Positions 1 through 9,294 of a stretch of DNA of 64,000 bases are shown here, in pieces (within the stretch, counting starts at the first letter, position 1; the number at the start of each line of letters is the position of its first letter). The notes beneath the pieces were generated by a model that was given only the letters and a program-made list of their open reading frames with translations, was not told the origin of the DNA and did not search any database. The stretch is from Streptomyces cadmiisoli (GTDB lineage Bacteria; Actinomycetota; Actinomycetes; Streptomycetales; Streptomycetaceae), in NCBI RefSeq assembly GCF_003261055.1, contig NZ_CP030073.1:7068001-7132000 (forward strand). Direction: 5' to 3'. A program made the position numbers and the translations under genes.

Positions 1-95
1 CGCTGATCGCGAAGCACCGCAAGGCGCTGAACGCGGCGCTCGCGCAGAAGAACAGGCAGCTCGCGGCGGCCCGTGCGGTCGACTCCGGCGGATGA
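1..95 (+). CDS. C-terminal fragment of an upstream gene (5' end outside window)
   Basis: An open frame runs from the left edge (first full codon at position 3) to a TGA at 93-95. It encodes about 30 residues rich in Ala, Lys, Gln and Arg, ending in VDSGG, and looks like an amphipathic helical tail. No domain is recognisable in so short a piece. In Streptomyces genomes with this gene order a family-4 glycosyltransferase usually lies upstream of the LemA-like gene and pdxS, so this could be its C-terminus. That is synteny-based inference, not something the residues show. Confidence 0.5.
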   Translation, partial: LIAKHRKALNAALAQKNRQLAAARAVDSGG

Positions 96-211
96 CCCAC
101 GCACGTCGGCGAGGTGCATCGGGCCCCCGCCGGGTCCACCGGGGCCGGGGTGAGGGCCCGGACCGCCCGGCCGGAGACGGCTCCGCGCCCGGCCGTCCCG
201 GCGCCCGGCGG

Positions 212-217
212 TAGCCT
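212..217 (+). promoter_or_regulatory. Candidate -10 box (TAGCCT) for a leaderless transcript
   Basis: TAGCCT fits the actinobacterial TANNNT -10 element and lies 7 nt before the GTG at 225. That spacing puts transcription start at or next to the start codon, and no Shine-Dalgarno sequence precedes the GTG. I see no convincing -35 box. Confidence 0.45.
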
Positions 218-224
218 GCGGGCC

Positions 225-767
225 GTGACCGCAACCTTGATCTGGATCCTCGCCGGCGTCGTTCTCATCGGCCTCTACCTGAGCTGGACCGCCGGCCGCC
301 TCGACCGGCTGCACACGCGTATCGACGCGGCCCGCGCCGCACTCGACGCGCAGTTGCTGCGCCGTGCCTCGGTGACCCAGGAACTGGCCACGTCCGGCGT
401 GCTCGACCCGGCGGCCTCGATCGTGCTGTACGAGGCGGCGCACGCCGCCCGGCAGGCCGAGGAGGACCAGCGCGAGGTCGCCGAGAGCGAGCTGAGCCAG
501 GCGCTGCGCGCCGTGTTCGGGGACGCCGGTCAGCTCGAGGAGGTGCGCGCGGCCCCCGGCGGCGAGGAGGCCGCCCGGGAACTGACGGCGGCGGTGCGGC
601 GCGTGCCGATGGCCCGCCGCTTCCACAACGACGCGGTACGCGCCGCACGCGCCCTGCGCCGCCACCGCAAGGTCCGCTGGTTCCGGCTGGCCGGGCACGC
701 CCCGTTCCCCATGGCCTTCGAGATGGACGACGAGCCGCCCACGGCTCTCGCGGACCGGTCCGGCTGA
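225..767 (+). CDS. LemA-like membrane-anchored protein
   Basis: About 180 residues. The N-terminus is a single hydrophobic membrane helix (roughly residues 3-22, ending near LIGLYLSW), followed by a segment matching the start of the LemA helical domain: [20 protein letters not shown] followed by LRR. The C-terminal part has the LemA-like [14 protein letters not shown] stretch and ends in an acidic tail. LemA proteins are small proteins with an N-terminal membrane helix and a coiled-coil-like bundle; their molecular role is unclear. The GTG start is chosen because it directly precedes the membrane helix and follows a TAGCCT box. A longer reading from 114 would add a low-complexity Pro/Arg/Gly leader and is unlikely. 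It lies just upstream of pdxS, with no evident functional link. Confidence 0.65.
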   Translation: MTATLIWILAGVVLIGLYLSWTAGRLDRLHTRIDAARAALDAQLLRRASVTQELATSGVLDPAASIVLYEAAHAARQAEEDQREVAESELSQALRAVFGDAGQLEEVRAAPGGEEAARELTAAVRRVPMARRFHNDAVRAARALRRHRKVRWFRLAGHAPFPMAFEMDDEPPTALADRSG

Positions 768-881
768 CCGGCCCGGGGGGAAAACGATCCACCGCCTCCT
801 CATTGGCCCTTGCTGTGGACTGCATCGGTCACGTTTGCTCGGTCGAGCAAGAAACCCTCTTTTCACCGAGTGAGGTCACCC

Positions 882-1796
882 GTGTCCACCACGCTCCCCA
901 ACCCCGCCCAGACCCCCGAGACCGGCACCGCCCGCGTGAAGCGCGGCATGGCCGAGCAGCTCAAGGGCGGTGTGATCATGGACGTCGTCACGCCGGAGCA
1001 GGCGAAGATCGCCGAGGACGCGGGCGCCGTCGCCGTCATGGCCCTGGAGCGGGTTCCCGCCGACATCCGCAAGGACGGCGGCGTGGCCCGGATGTCCGAC
1101 CCGGACATGATCGAGGGCATCATCGAGGCCGTCTCCATCCCCGTCATGGCCAAGTCGCGGATCGGCCACTTCGTCGAGGCGCAGGTCCTGCAGTCGCTCG
1201 GTGTGGACTACATCGACGAGTCCGAGGTCCTCACCCCGGCCGACGAGGTCAACCACTCCGACAAGTGGGCCTTCACCACGCCGTTCGTCTGCGGCGCCAC
1301 CAACCTGGGCGAGGCCCTGCGCCGGATCGCCGAGGGCGCGGCCATGATCCGTTCCAAGGGCGAGGCCGGCACCGGCAACGTCGTCGAGGCCGTGCGCCAC
1401 CTGCGCCAGATCAAGAACGAGATCGCCCGTCTGCGCGGCTACGACAACAACGAGCTGTACGCCGCCGCCAAGGAGCTGCGCGCCCCCTACGAGCTGGTCA
1501 AGGAGGTCGCCGAGCTCGGCAAGCTCCCGGTCGTGCTGTTCTCCGCCGGCGGTGTCGCCACCCCCGCCGACGCCGCGCTGATGCGCCAGCTCGGCGCCGA
1601 GGGCGTCTTCGTCGGCTCCGGCATCTTCAAGTCCGGCGACCCGGCCAAGCGCGCCGCCGCCATCGTGAAGGCCACCACCTTCTACGACGACCCGAAGATC
1701 ATCGCCGACGCGTCCCGCAACCTCGGCGAGGCCATGGTCGGCATCAACTGCGACACCCTCCCCGAGACCGAGCGCTACGCGAACCGCGGCTGGTAG
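882..1796 (+). CDS. pdxS: Pyridoxal 5'-phosphate synthase, PdxS subunit
   Basis: About 304 residues, normal for the family. PdxS is the (beta/alpha)8-barrel synthase that condenses ribose 5-phosphate, glyceraldehyde 3-phosphate and PdxT-supplied ammonia into pyridoxal phosphate. Seen here: the N-terminal [18 protein letters not shown] segment, the imine-forming lysine at about residue 91 in VMAKSRIGH, the second active-site lysine in the [10 protein letters not shown] loop, and the phosphate-binding [13 protein letters not shown] and FVGSGIFKS stretches. The GTG at 882 is chosen because it starts the conserved tail [20 protein letters not shown] and a GAGG lies a few bases upstream. pdxT follows after 20 nt, so the pair is almost certainly one transcript encoding the 12+12 synthase complex. 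Confidence 0.97.
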   Translation: MSTTLPNPAQTPETGTARVKRGMAEQLKGGVIMDVVTPEQAKIAEDAGAVAVMALERVPADIRKDGGVARMSDPDMIEGIIEAVSIPVMAKSRIGHFVEAQVLQSLGVDYIDESEVLTPADEVNHSDKWAFTTPFVCGATNLGEALRRIAEGAAMIRSKGEAGTGNVVEAVRHLRQIKNEIARLRGYDNNELYAAAKELRAPYELVKEVAELGKLPVVLFSAGGVATPADAALMRQLGAEGVFVGSGIFKSGDPAKRAAAIVKATTFYDDPKIIADASRNLGEAMVGINCDTLPETERYANRGW

Positions 1797-1816
1797 TCAC
1801 CTCAGGTAATCACCCC

Positions 1817-2422
1817 ATGAACACTCCTGTCATTGGCGTCCTGGCACTCCAGGGCGACGTACGGGAGCACCTCATCGCCCTGGCCGCGGCGGACGCCGTG
1901 GCCAGGCCGGTGCGGCGCCCCGAGGAACTCGCCGAGGTCGACGGCCTCGTCGTACCGGGCGGCGAGTCCACCACCATCTCCAAGCTGGCCGTTCTGTTCG
2001 GCGTGATGGAGCCCCTGCGCACGCGCGTGCGGGAGGGCCTGCCCGTCTACGGCACCTGCGCCGGCATGATCATGCTCGCCGACAAGATCCTCGATCCGCG
2101 CTCGGGCCAGGAGACCGTCGGCGGCATCGACATGATCGTGCGCCGCAACGCCTTCGGGCGTCAGAACGAGTCCTTCGAGGCGGCGGTCGACGTACGCGGC
2201 ATCGACGGCGATCCTGTAGAGGGCGTCTTCATCCGCGCCCCCTGGGTCGAGTCCGTCGGCGCCGGGGCCGAGGTGCTCGCCGAGCACGACGGCCACATCG
2301 TCGCGGTCCGCCAGGGCAACGCGCTGGCCACGTCGTTCCATCCGGAGCTGACCGGCGACCACCGCGTGCACGGCCTCTTCGTGGAAATGGTGCGCGCGAA
2401 CCGGACAGCCGAGTCCTTGTAG
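1817..2422 (+). CDS. pdxT: Pyridoxal 5'-phosphate synthase, glutaminase subunit PdxT
   Basis: 201 residues, normal length. PdxT is the class-I glutamine amidotransferase partner of PdxS; it hydrolyses glutamine and channels ammonia into the PdxS barrel. The complete triad is visible: the nucleophile Cys81 in [10 protein letters not shown], and His175 and Glu177 in [10 protein letters not shown]. The glutamine-binding [12 protein letters not shown] loop lies at residues 47-57. It starts 20 nt after pdxS. A TAGGAT hexamer overlaps its stop codon and may be the -10 box of the next gene. Confidence 0.97.
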   Translation: MNTPVIGVLALQGDVREHLIALAAADAVARPVRRPEELAEVDGLVVPGGESTTISKLAVLFGVMEPLRTRVREGLPVYGTCAGMIMLADKILDPRSGQETVGGIDMIVRRNAFGRQNESFEAAVDVRGIDGDPVEGVFIRAPWVESVGAGAEVLAEHDGHIVAVRQGNALATSFHPELTGDHRVHGLFVEMVRANRTAESL

Positions 2423-2425
2423 GAT
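2420..2425 (+). promoter_or_regulatory. Candidate -10 box (TAGGAT) for yebC
   Basis: TAGGAT overlaps the pdxT stop codon and lies 46 nt upstream of the yebC start. It is a good match to the vegetative -10 consensus. The region 17-18 nt upstream has no clear TTGAC-like -35, so the call is tentative. Confidence 0.4.
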
Positions 2426-2471
2426 CTCTGGCGTTCGTTCAGTAGATGGGTTACGCGAAGGAGACAGGCAG

Positions 2472-3224
2472 ATGTCCGGCCACTCTAAATGGGCTACGAC
2501 GAAGCACAAGAAGGCCGTGATCGATGCCAAGCGCGGCAAGCTCTTCGCGAAGCTGATCAAGAACATCGAGGTCGCGGCCCGCATGGGCGGTGTCGACCTG
2601 GAGGGCAACCCGACCCTCTACGACGCCGTGCAGAAGGCCAAGAAGCAGTCGGTTCCCAACAAGAACATCGACTCGGCGATCAAGCGCGGCGGCGGCCTCG
2701 AGGCCGGCGGCGCCGACTACGAGACGATCATGTACGAGGGTTACGGCCCCAACGGTGTCGCGGTGCTCATCGAGTGCCTCACCGACAACCGCAACCGTGC
2801 CGCCTCCGACGTCCGCGTCGCCATGACCCGCAACGGCGGGAACATGGCCGACCCCGGCTCGGTGTCGTACCTGTTCAACCGCAAGGGCGTCGTCATCGTC
2901 CCCAAGGGTGAGCTGACCGAGGACGACGTGCTCGGCGCCGTCCTGGACGCCGGTGCCGAGGAGGTCAACGACCTCGGTGAGTCCTTCGAGGTGCTCAGCG
3001 AGGCCACCGACCTGGTCGCGGTCCGCACCGCCCTCCAGGAGGCCGGCATCGACTACGACTCCGCCGATTCCAACTTCGTCCCGACCATGCAGGTCGAGCT
3101 GGACGAGGAGGGCGCCAAGAAGATCTTCAAGCTGATCGACGCCCTCGAGGACAGCGACGACGTGCAGAACGTCTTCGCCAACTTCGACGTCAGCGACGAG
3201 ATCATGGAGAAGGTCGACGCGTAA
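2472..3224 (+). CDS. yebC: YebC/PmpR (TACO1) family protein
   Basis: 250 residues, full length. It has the family-defining N-terminus [20 protein letters not shown], a central [10 protein letters not shown] segment and an acidic C-terminus. The family was long annotated as DNA-binding transcriptional regulators; work on bacterial YebC and mitochondrial TACO1 supports a ribosome-associated role in translating proline-rich stretches. GAAGGAGA precedes the ATG at a good distance. It sits between pdxT and ruvC, as it often does near ruvC in bacteria. I cannot tell from sequence which activity dominates here. Confidence 0.93.
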   Translation: MSGHSKWATTKHKKAVIDAKRGKLFAKLIKNIEVAARMGGVDLEGNPTLYDAVQKAKKQSVPNKNIDSAIKRGGGLEAGGADYETIMYEGYGPNGVAVLIECLTDNRNRAASDVRVAMTRNGGNMADPGSVSYLFNRKGVVIVPKGELTEDDVLGAVLDAGAEEVNDLGESFEVLSEATDLVAVRTALQEAGIDYDSADSNFVPTMQVELDEEGAKKIFKLIDALEDSDDVQNVFANFDVSDEIMEKVDA

Positions 3225-3274
3225 CGCCGCCGAGCCCTCCACCCACGCCCCTGCCTTCATGTCGGCCCACCGCG

Positions 3275-3297
3275 TTGTCGGTGGCACCCGATAGCCT
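3275..3297 (+). promoter_or_regulatory. PafBC-type (RecA-independent) DNA-damage promoter for ruvCAB
   Basis: TTGTCGGTG (3275-3283), eight bases, then TAGCCT (3292-3297). This matches exactly the two-part motif TTGTCRGTG-N8-TANNNT described for RecA-independent, PafBC-dependent damage-inducible promoters in mycobacteria and reported upstream of Streptomyces recA. Predicted transcription start is about 3304, giving a roughly 24-nt leader that contains the GAAGGGAGG ribosome site of ruvC. The same motif occurs before rarA and priA in this window. Confidence 0.85.
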
Positions 3298-3327
3298 GCA
3301 CAAACAGGCGATCGAAGGGAGGGGCGC

Positions 3328-3858
3328 GTGCGCGTACTGGGGGTGGACCCGGGACTGACCCGGTGCGGTGTCGGTGTCGTCGAGGGCGTGCCCGGACGGA
3401 CGCTGACGATGCTCGGCGTCGGTGTCGTGCGCACGCCGGCCGACGCGGAACTGGGCGACCGTCTGGTCGCGATCGAGCGCGGCATCGAGCAGTGGCTCGA
3501 CGAGCACGACCCCGAGTTCGTCACCGTGGAGCGCGTCTTCAGCCAGCACAACGTCCGCACCGTGATGGGCACCGCCCAGGCCAGCGCCGTCGCCATGCTG
3601 TGCGCCGCCCGCCGCGGCATCCCCGTCACCCTGCACACCCCCAGCGAGGTGAAGGCCGCCGTCACCGGCTCGGGCCGCGCCGACAAGGCCCAGGTCGGCG
3701 CCATGGTCACCCGGCTGCTGCGGCTGGACGCGCCCCCCAAGCCGGCCGACGCCGCCGACGCCCTCGCACTCGCCATCTGCCACATCTGGCGCGCACCCGC
3801 GCAGAACCGACTCCAGCAGGCCGTCGCCCTGCACGCATCGAAAGGCCGAACGGCATGA
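3328..3858 (+). CDS. ruvC: Holliday-junction endonuclease RuvC
   Basis: 176 residues. RuvC is the dimeric RNase-H-fold resolvase that nicks four-way junctions symmetrically. All four catalytic acids are seen: Asp7 in [12 protein letters not shown], Glu68 in FVTVERVF, and Asp141 and Asp144 in [18 protein letters not shown] start with a strong GAAGGGAGGG Shine-Dalgarno sequence. It is the first gene of a ruvC-ruvA-ruvB operon; its stop overlaps the ruvA start (ATGA). A PafBC-type damage promoter lies immediately upstream, so the operon is probably induced by DNA damage without needing LexA. Confidence 0.97.
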   Translation: MRVLGVDPGLTRCGVGVVEGVPGRTLTMLGVGVVRTPADAELGDRLVAIERGIEQWLDEHDPEFVTVERVFSQHNVRTVMGTAQASAVAMLCAARRGIPVTLHTPSEVKAAVTGSGRADKAQVGAMVTRLLRLDAPPKPADAADALALAICHIWRAPAQNRLQQAVALHASKGRTA

Positions 3859-4460
3859 TCGCCTTCGTCAGCGGCAGTGTCGCCGCCCTCGCCCCGGACG
3901 CCGCGGTGATCGAGGTCGGCGGCGTGGGCATGGCCGTCCAGTGCACGCCCAACACGCTGTCGACGCTCCGCGTCGGCCGGCCCGCCAAGCTCGCCACCTC
4001 CCTCGTCGTCCGTGAGGACTCCCTCACGCTGTACGGCTTCGCGGACGACGACGAGCGCCAGGTGTTCGAACTGCTCCAGACCGCCAGCGGCGTCGGCCCC
4101 CGCCTCGCCCAGGCGATGCTCGCCGTGCACACCCCCGACGCCCTGCGCCGGGCGGTCTCCACCGGCGACGAGAAGGCGCTCGTCGCGGTGCCAGGCATCG
4201 GCAAGAAGGGCGCGCAGAAACTGCTGCTGGAACTGAAGGACCGCCTGGGCGAGCCGCTCGGGGCCCCCGCGGTCGGCGCGCCGGTCACCGGTGGCTGGCG
4301 GGACCAGCTGCACGCCGCTCTCATCGGTCTGGGCTACGCGACCCGAGAGGCCGACGACGCCGTCGCCGCGGTCGCCCCGCAGGCCGAGGCGGAGGGCGGC
4401 ACACCGCAGGTCGGCCGACTGCTGAAGGCCGCCCTCCAGACGCTCAACAGAACCCGCTGA
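3855..4460 (+). CDS. ruvA: Holliday-junction branch-migration protein RuvA
   Basis: 201 residues. RuvA forms tetramers that hold the junction in square-planar form and load the RuvB motor. Domains in order: an OB-fold (about 1-63), tandem helix-hairpin-helix motifs ([14 protein letters not shown], then [18 protein letters not shown]), an Ala/Pro/Gly linker, and the C-terminal RuvB-binding three-helix domain ([14 protein letters not shown] onward). ATGA overlap with ruvC indicates translational coupling. Confidence 0.97.
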   Translation: MIAFVSGSVAALAPDAAVIEVGGVGMAVQCTPNTLSTLRVGRPAKLATSLVVREDSLTLYGFADDDERQVFELLQTASGVGPRLAQAMLAVHTPDALRRAVSTGDEKALVAVPGIGKKGAQKLLLELKDRLGEPLGAPAVGAPVTGGWRDQLHAALIGLGYATREADDAVAAVAPQAEAEGGTPQVGRLLKAALQTLNRTR

Positions 4461-4588
4461 CGGCGGGGCGCCGCACGGCCCGCGAGGGAAACGGCCAGAA
4501 TCCGCCCCCTCGCGCGGTCGGCAGGCGCCCGCAGGAGGGCACCCCACCCGCGTACGCCCCATCCGACCGCAACCCCGAGGCACACTCC

Positions 4589-5659
4589 ATGAACTGGGAC
4601 GACACGACCGACACCCCCGCCCCCGAGCGGCTCGTCGGTGCGTCCGCCGACCGTGAGGACCAGGCCGTCGAGGCCGCGCTGCGCCCGAAGGACCTGGGCG
4701 AGTTCATCGGCCAGGAGAAGGTCCGCGAACAGCTCGACCTCGTCCTGCGCGCCGCACGCGCGCGGGGCGCCACCGCCGACCACGTGCTGCTCTCCGGCGC
4801 CCCCGGCCTCGGCAAGACCACCCTCTCCATGATCATCGCGGCCGAGATGGGCGCCCCGATCCGCATCACCTCGGGGCCCGCCATCCAGCACGCCGGCGAC
4901 CTCGCGGCGATCCTGTCCTCCCTCCAGGAGGGCGAGGTCCTCTTCCTCGACGAGATCCACCGCATGTCCCGGCCTGCCGAGGAGATGCTCTACATGGCGA
5001 TGGAGGACTTCCGGGTCGACGTCATCGTCGGCAAGGGCCCCGGGGCCACCGCCATCCCGCTCGAACTGCCCCCGTTCACCCTGGTCGGCGCCACCACGCG
5101 CGCGGGCCTGCTGCCGCCCCCGCTGCGCGACCGCTTCGGCTTCACCGCGCACATGGAGTTCTACGAGCCGGCCGAGCTGGAGCGCGTCATCCACCGCTCA
5201 GCGAACCTGCTCGATGTGGAGATCGACGGCGACGGCGCCGCCGAGATCGCCGGCCGCTCGCGCGGCACGCCCCGCATCGCCAACCGCCTGCTGCGCCGCG
5301 TCCGCGACTACGCCCAGGTCAAGGCGGACGGTTTCATCACCGAGGAGATCGCCGGGGCGGCCCTCGCCGTGTACGAGGTCGACACCCGCGGGCTCGACCG
5401 GCTCGACCGCGCCGTGCTGGAGGCGTTGCTCAAGCTGTTCGGCGGCGGTCCGGTGGGCCTGTCCACGCTCGCGGTCGCGGTGGGGGAGGAGCGCGAGACC
5501 GTCGAGGAGGTCGCCGAACCCTTCCTCGTGAGAGAGGGGCTGCTGGCCCGCACACCCCGTGGCCGGGTGGCCACTCCGGCCGCGTGGGCGCATCTCGGCC
5601 TGGCCCCGCCCCGCACGGGAACCGGGGGAAACGGACAACAGGACCTGTTCGGGGCGTGA
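4589..5659 (+). CDS. ruvB: Holliday-junction branch-migration ATPase RuvB
   Basis: 356 residues. This is the hexameric AAA+ motor that pumps DNA through the RuvA-bound junction. Seen: Walker [12 protein letters not shown] (about residues 70-80), Walker [11 protein letters not shown], sensor 1 [11 protein letters not shown], arginine finger region LRDRFG, sensor 2 [13 protein letters not shown], and a C-terminal winged helix ([15 protein letters not shown]). It lies 128 nt downstream of ruvA with no obvious terminator between, so it is probably co-transcribed. The extra N-terminal acidic and proline-containing stretch (about 25 residues) is common in actinobacteria. Confidence 0.97.
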   Translation: MNWDDTTDTPAPERLVGASADREDQAVEAALRPKDLGEFIGQEKVREQLDLVLRAARARGATADHVLLSGAPGLGKTTLSMIIAAEMGAPIRITSGPAIQHAGDLAAILSSLQEGEVLFLDEIHRMSRPAEEMLYMAMEDFRVDVIVGKGPGATAIPLELPPFTLVGATTRAGLLPPPLRDRFGFTAHMEFYEPAELERVIHRSANLLDVEIDGDGAAEIAGRSRGTPRIANRLLRRVRDYAQVKADGFITEEIAGAALAVYEVDTRGLDRLDRAVLEALLKLFGGGPVGLSTLAVAVGEERETVEEVAEPFLVREGLLARTPRGRVATPAAWAHLGLAPPRTGTGGNGQQDLFGA

Positions 5660-5706
5660 CGGCGAGGGCATTGGCCGGACCAGGAACCCCGGTGCCATGC
5701 TGAGCG

Positions 5707-5736
5707 TTGTTCCATGCGCGCGGACTCGCTTAGACT
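5707..5736 (+). promoter_or_regulatory. Vegetative-type promoter for yajC-secDF
   Basis: TTGTTC (5707-5712), an 18-nt spacer, and TAGACT (5731-5736). This is a good fit to the principal-sigma consensus of Streptomyces (TTGAC-like and TAGNNT). It lies about 85 nt upstream of the yajC GTG, in the gap after ruvB. Confidence 0.65.
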
Positions 5737-5821
5737 CCGCCGATGCCGCTGTTCTCGGCGGCTGACATCCCCCATCGATCAGGCCGCCCACCTGCGCGGT
5801 CGTGCGAAGGAAAATCGTCCC

Positions 5822-6304
5822 GTGAATAGCCTCGTGACCCTCCTCCCGTTCATCGTGCTCATCGGGGCCATGTTCCTGATGACCCGCTCGGCCAAGAAGA
5901 AGCAGCAGCAGGCCGTCGACATGCGGAACCAGATGCAGCCCGGTTCCGGCGTCCGGACCATCGGGGGCATGTACGCGACGGTCAAGGAGGTCAACGAGGA
6001 CACGGTCCTCCTCGACGCCGGCCCGGGCGTCGACCTCCTCTTCGCCAAGAACTCGATCGGTGCCGTCCTCTCCGACGACGAGTACAACCGCATCGTCCAC
6101 GGCATCGAGCACGACCTGAAGTCCGACTCCGTCCCCGACGACGCCTCCTCCCTCACCGAGACCGACGAGGCCGCCGCTGCCGCCGCCTCCGACGACAAGC
6201 CGGTCGACCTCGGCAAGAAGGACGCGGACGACGAGCCGTCCGAGGGCGCCGCGAAGACGGACGACGAGCCGAAGAAGACCGAAGGCGACTCCGACGCGAA
6301 GTAG
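5822..6304 (+). CDS. yajC: Preprotein translocase subunit YajC
   Basis: 160 residues. YajC is a small membrane protein associated with the SecDF complex. It has one N-terminal membrane helix (LVTLLPFIVLIGAMFLM), then the conserved basic stretch TRSAKKKQQQ and the YajC core GSGVRTIGGMYATV. A long acidic, Ala/Asp/Lys-rich C-terminal tail follows from about residue 105 and is typical of streptomycetes rather than of E. coli YajC (about 110 residues). GTG start with AAGGAAA upstream. secD follows after 133 nt. Confidence 0.93.
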   Translation: MNSLVTLLPFIVLIGAMFLMTRSAKKKQQQAVDMRNQMQPGSGVRTIGGMYATVKEVNEDTVLLDAGPGVDLLFAKNSIGAVLSDDEYNRIVHGIEHDLKSDSVPDDASSLTETDEAAAAAASDDKPVDLGKKDADDEPSEGAAKTDDEPKKTEGDSDAK

Positions 6305-6437
6305 TCGAGTCCCCGACGTGCGTGGGCCCGCTCCCGCGCATCCGGGGCACACGCATACCGCGCGGGATCCCGACACCATGTCATGGCCGCCCGTCCGTTG
6401 ACCCGGCGCGCGGCGGCCCGAGAGGGAGTACGAGAAG

Positions 6438-8195
6438 GTGGCAGCACCTAAAAAGGGCCGGAGCGCGAGCGCCCAGAGCAAGCCGGGGCGCTCGCTGGCC
6501 CTGATCCTGATCGCCATCGTGGCGCTCACCGGCGGCATGTTCGCCTCCGGGCACGACACTCCGCGTCTCGGCATCGACCTGGCCGGCGGTACGAGCATCA
6601 CGCTCCGGGCTGTCCCGGAGGACGGCAACGAGGCCGCGATCAACAAGACGAACATGGACACCGCGGTCGAGATCATGGAGCGCCGTGTCAACGGTCTCGG
6701 TGTCTCCGAGGCGGAGGTCCAGACCCAGGGCGATCGCAACATCATCGTCAACATTCCCAAGGGCACGAACTCCAAGCAGGCCCGGGAACAGGTCGGCACC
6801 ACCGCCAAGCTCTACTTCCGCCCGGTCCTGACCACCGAGCCCACCGGCGGCAACCCCGCACCGAGCCCCAGCCCCTCGACGGGCGCCTCGGAGAAGGCCG
6901 GCGACCCGGCGGCGAGCCCGTCCGCGTCCGACCCCGCGAGCCCGAGCTCGACTCCCTCGCCCTCCGCGACCACGCAGGGTCGCGCGGTCACCGACGCGCT
7001 GAAGGCCGACCCCACGCCGTCCGCGAGCGGCTCCACCGCGCCCAGCCCCTCCGCCTCGCAGAGCGAGGGCGCCGCGGCCGGCGACGCCGACAGCAAGCTC
7101 CAGGAGCAGTACGCGAAGCTGGACTGCAGCAAGGCCTCGGTGCGCGCCACCACGGGTGAGGGCTCCAAGCCCGACGAGCCCACGCTCGGCTGCGGTGAGG
7201 TCCAGGGCGTCTGGTACAAGTACATCCTCGGCCCGGCCGCCGTCGACGGCACCGAGGTCGACGACGCCCAGGCTGTCTACGACACCCAGAGCGGCGCCGG
7301 CTGGAAGGTCCAGATGGACTTCACCTCCGCCGGTGCCAAGAAGTTCGCCGACATCACCGGCAAACTCGCGCAGAACCAGTCCCCGCAGAACCAGTTCGGC
7401 ATCGTCCTGGACGGCGAGGTCGTCTCCAGCCCGTACGTCAGCCAGTCCATCACCGGCGGCAACGCCGAGATCTCCGGCAGCTTCACGCAGGAGGAGGCCG
7501 AGAGCCTCGGCAACATGCTGTCCTACGGCGCCCTGCCGCTGACCTTCAAGGAGGACAGCGTCACCACGGTGACCGCGGCCCTCGGCGGCGAGCAGCTGGA
7601 AGCCGGTCTCATCGCGGGCGCCATCGGCCTCGCCCTGGTCGTGCTCTACCTGGTGGTCTACTACCGCGGTCTGTCGCTCATCGCGATCGCCTCGCTGCTG
7701 GTCTCCGCGGCCCTCACCTACGTGCTCATGGCCCTGCTGGGACCGGCCATCGGCTTCGCGCTGAACCTGCCGGCCGTCTGCGGTGCGATCGTCGCCATCG
7801 GCATCACGGCGGACTCGTTCATCGTGTACTTCGAACGCGTCCGGGACGAGATCCGCGAAGGCCGCTCGCTGCGCCCCGCGGTCGAGCGGGCCTGGCCGCG
7901 CGCCCGGCGCACCATCCTGGTCTCCGACTTCGTGTCGTTCCTGGCTGCCGCGGTCCTGTTCATCGTCACCGTCGGCAAGGTCCAGGGCTTCGCGTTCACG
8001 CTCGGCCTGACCACCGTGCTCGACGTCGTGGTGGTCTTCCTGTTCACCAAGCCGCTGCTGACGATCCTCGCCCGCCGGAAGTTCTTCGCCAACGGCCACC
8101 CGTGGTCCGGCCTCGACCCGAAGCGACTCGGTGCCCGGCCGCCCCTGCGCCGTACCCGTCGCCCCGCCGCCCCCGTCGACCCGAAGGAGGCGTGA
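6438..8195 (+). CDS. secD: Protein translocase subunit SecD
   Basis: 585 residues. SecD, with SecF, uses the proton gradient to help pull secreted proteins across the membrane. Seen: an N-terminal membrane helix (about residues 17-35), the GIDLAGGTSITL motif that opens the large extracytoplasmic domain, a disordered Pro/Ser/Ala/Thr-rich insertion (about residues 134-215), the P1-head-like segment, and a C-terminal block of membrane helices (about 395-560) with the AIGITADSFIVYFERVRDE motif. The low-complexity insertion has no counterpart in E. coli SecD. GTG start with AGAGGGAG upstream; the stop lies 1 nt before the secF start. Confidence 0.95.
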   Translation: MAAPKKGRSASAQSKPGRSLALILIAIVALTGGMFASGHDTPRLGIDLAGGTSITLRAVPEDGNEAAINKTNMDTAVEIMERRVNGLGVSEAEVQTQGDRNIIVNIPKGTNSKQAREQVGTTAKLYFRPVLTTEPTGGNPAPSPSPSTGASEKAGDPAASPSASDPASPSSTPSPSATTQGRAVTDALKADPTPSASGSTAPSPSASQSEGAAAGDADSKLQEQYAKLDCSKASVRATTGEGSKPDEPTLGCGEVQGVWYKYILGPAAVDGTEVDDAQAVYDTQSGAGWKVQMDFTSAGAKKFADITGKLAQNQSPQNQFGIVLDGEVVSSPYVSQSITGGNAEISGSFTQEEAESLGNMLSYGALPLTFKEDSVTTVTAALGGEQLEAGLIAGAIGLALVVLYLVVYYRGLSLIAIASLLVSAALTYVLMALLGPAIGFALNLPAVCGAIVAIGITADSFIVYFERVRDEIREGRSLRPAVERAWPRARRTILVSDFVSFLAAAVLFIVTVGKVQGFAFTLGLTTVLDVVVVFLFTKPLLTILARRKFFANGHPWSGLDPKRLGARPPLRRTRRPAAPVDPKEA

Positions 8196-8196
8196 G

Positions 8197-9294
8197 ATGT
8201 CAAAGCTCGGCAACCTCGGCGCCCGACTGCACCGCGGCGAGGTCAGTTACGACTTCGTCGGCAACCGTAAGATCTGGTACGGCATCTCGATCCTGATCAC
8301 CATCACGGCCATCGTCGGCCTGGCGGTGCGCGGCCTGAACATGGGCATCGAGTTCCAGGGCGGTGCCGTCTTCACCACCCCGAAGACGAGCGTCTCGGTC
8401 GCCCAGGCCGAGGAGTTCGCGGAGGGCGCGTCCGGCCACGACGCCATCGTCCAGGAACTCGGCAACGGCAGCCTGCGCATCCAGATCGCCGGTATCGACA
8501 CCGAGCGGTCGGACCGGATCAAGGACGCCCTCGCCGAGGACATGAACGTCGACGCGGAGCGGATCAACGCCGAACTCGTCGGCCCCAGCTGGGGCGACCA
8601 GATCGCCAACAAGGCGTGGCAAGGTCTGGGGATCTTCCTGATCCTCGTGGTGATCTATCTGGCGATCGCGTTCGAGTGGCGTATGGCGATCGCCGCGTTC
8701 GTCGCCCTGATCCACGACATCACCATCACCGTCGGCATCTACGCCCTGGTGGGCTTCGAGGTCACACCAGGCACGGTGATCGGTCTGCTGACCATCCTCG
8801 GTTATTCGCTCTACGACACGGTGGTCGTCTTCGACAGCCTCAAGGAGCAGACGAAGGACATCACCAAACAGACCCGCTGGACCTACAGCGACATCGCGAA
8901 CCGCTCGATCAACAGCACCCTGGTCCGGTCGATCAACACCACGGTGGTCGCGCTGCTGCCGGTGGCGGGCCTGCTGTTCATCGGTGGCGGTGTCCTCGGC
9001 GCCGGCATGCTGAACGACATCTCGCTGTCGCTGTTCGTCGGTCTCGCGGCCGGCGCGTACTCCTCGATCTTCATCGCCACGCCGCTCGTCGCCGACCTCA
9101 AGGAGCTCGAGCCGCAGATGAAGGCGCTCAAGAAGCGCGTTCTCGCGAAGCGGGCGCAGGCCGCGGCGAAGGGCGAGCCGCTGGACGCCGAGGGCGACGA
9201 CGAGTCGTTCGCCGACGGTCCGGAGGACGCGGCACCGGCGGTCGTCGGTCCGCGCAGCCGGGGCCGTGGCCGGCCGTCGGGGAAGCGCCCATGA
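8197..9294 (+). CDS. secF: Protein translocase subunit SecF
   Basis: 365 residues. It is the partner of SecD in the RND-type SecDF motor. Seen: first membrane helix near IWYGISILITITAIVGL, GIEFQGGAVF, and the C-terminal helical block with VALIHDITITVGIYAL and the signature ILGYSLYDTVVVFDSLKE. A charged cytoplasmic tail ends in a Gly/Arg/Pro-rich stretch. GAAGGAGG precedes the ATG and overlaps the secD C-terminal codons. The stop overlaps the apt start (ATGA). Confidence 0.96.
   Translation: MSKLGNLGARLHRGEVSYDFVGNRKIWYGISILITITAIVGLAVRGLNMGIEFQGGAVFTTPKTSVSVAQAEEFAEGASGHDAIVQELGNGSLRIQIAGIDTERSDRIKDALAEDMNVDAERINAELVGPSWGDQIANKAWQGLGIFLILVVIYLAIAFEWRMAIAAFVALIHDITITVGIYALVGFEVTPGTVIGLLTILGYSLYDTVVVFDSLKEQTKDITKQTRWTYSDIANRSINSTLVRSINTTVVALLPVAGLLFIGGGVLGAGMLNDISLSLFVGLAAGAYSSIFIATPLVADLKELEPQMKALKKRVLAKRAQAAAKGEPLDAEGDDESFADGPEDAAPAVVGPRSRGRGRPSGKRP

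Noticed and set aside
781..881. Possible MocR/PdxR operator upstream of pdxS
   Set aside because: The stretch with TTGGCC and GTGGACTGC is suggestive, but I could not define paired half-sites and no pdxR gene is adjacent.
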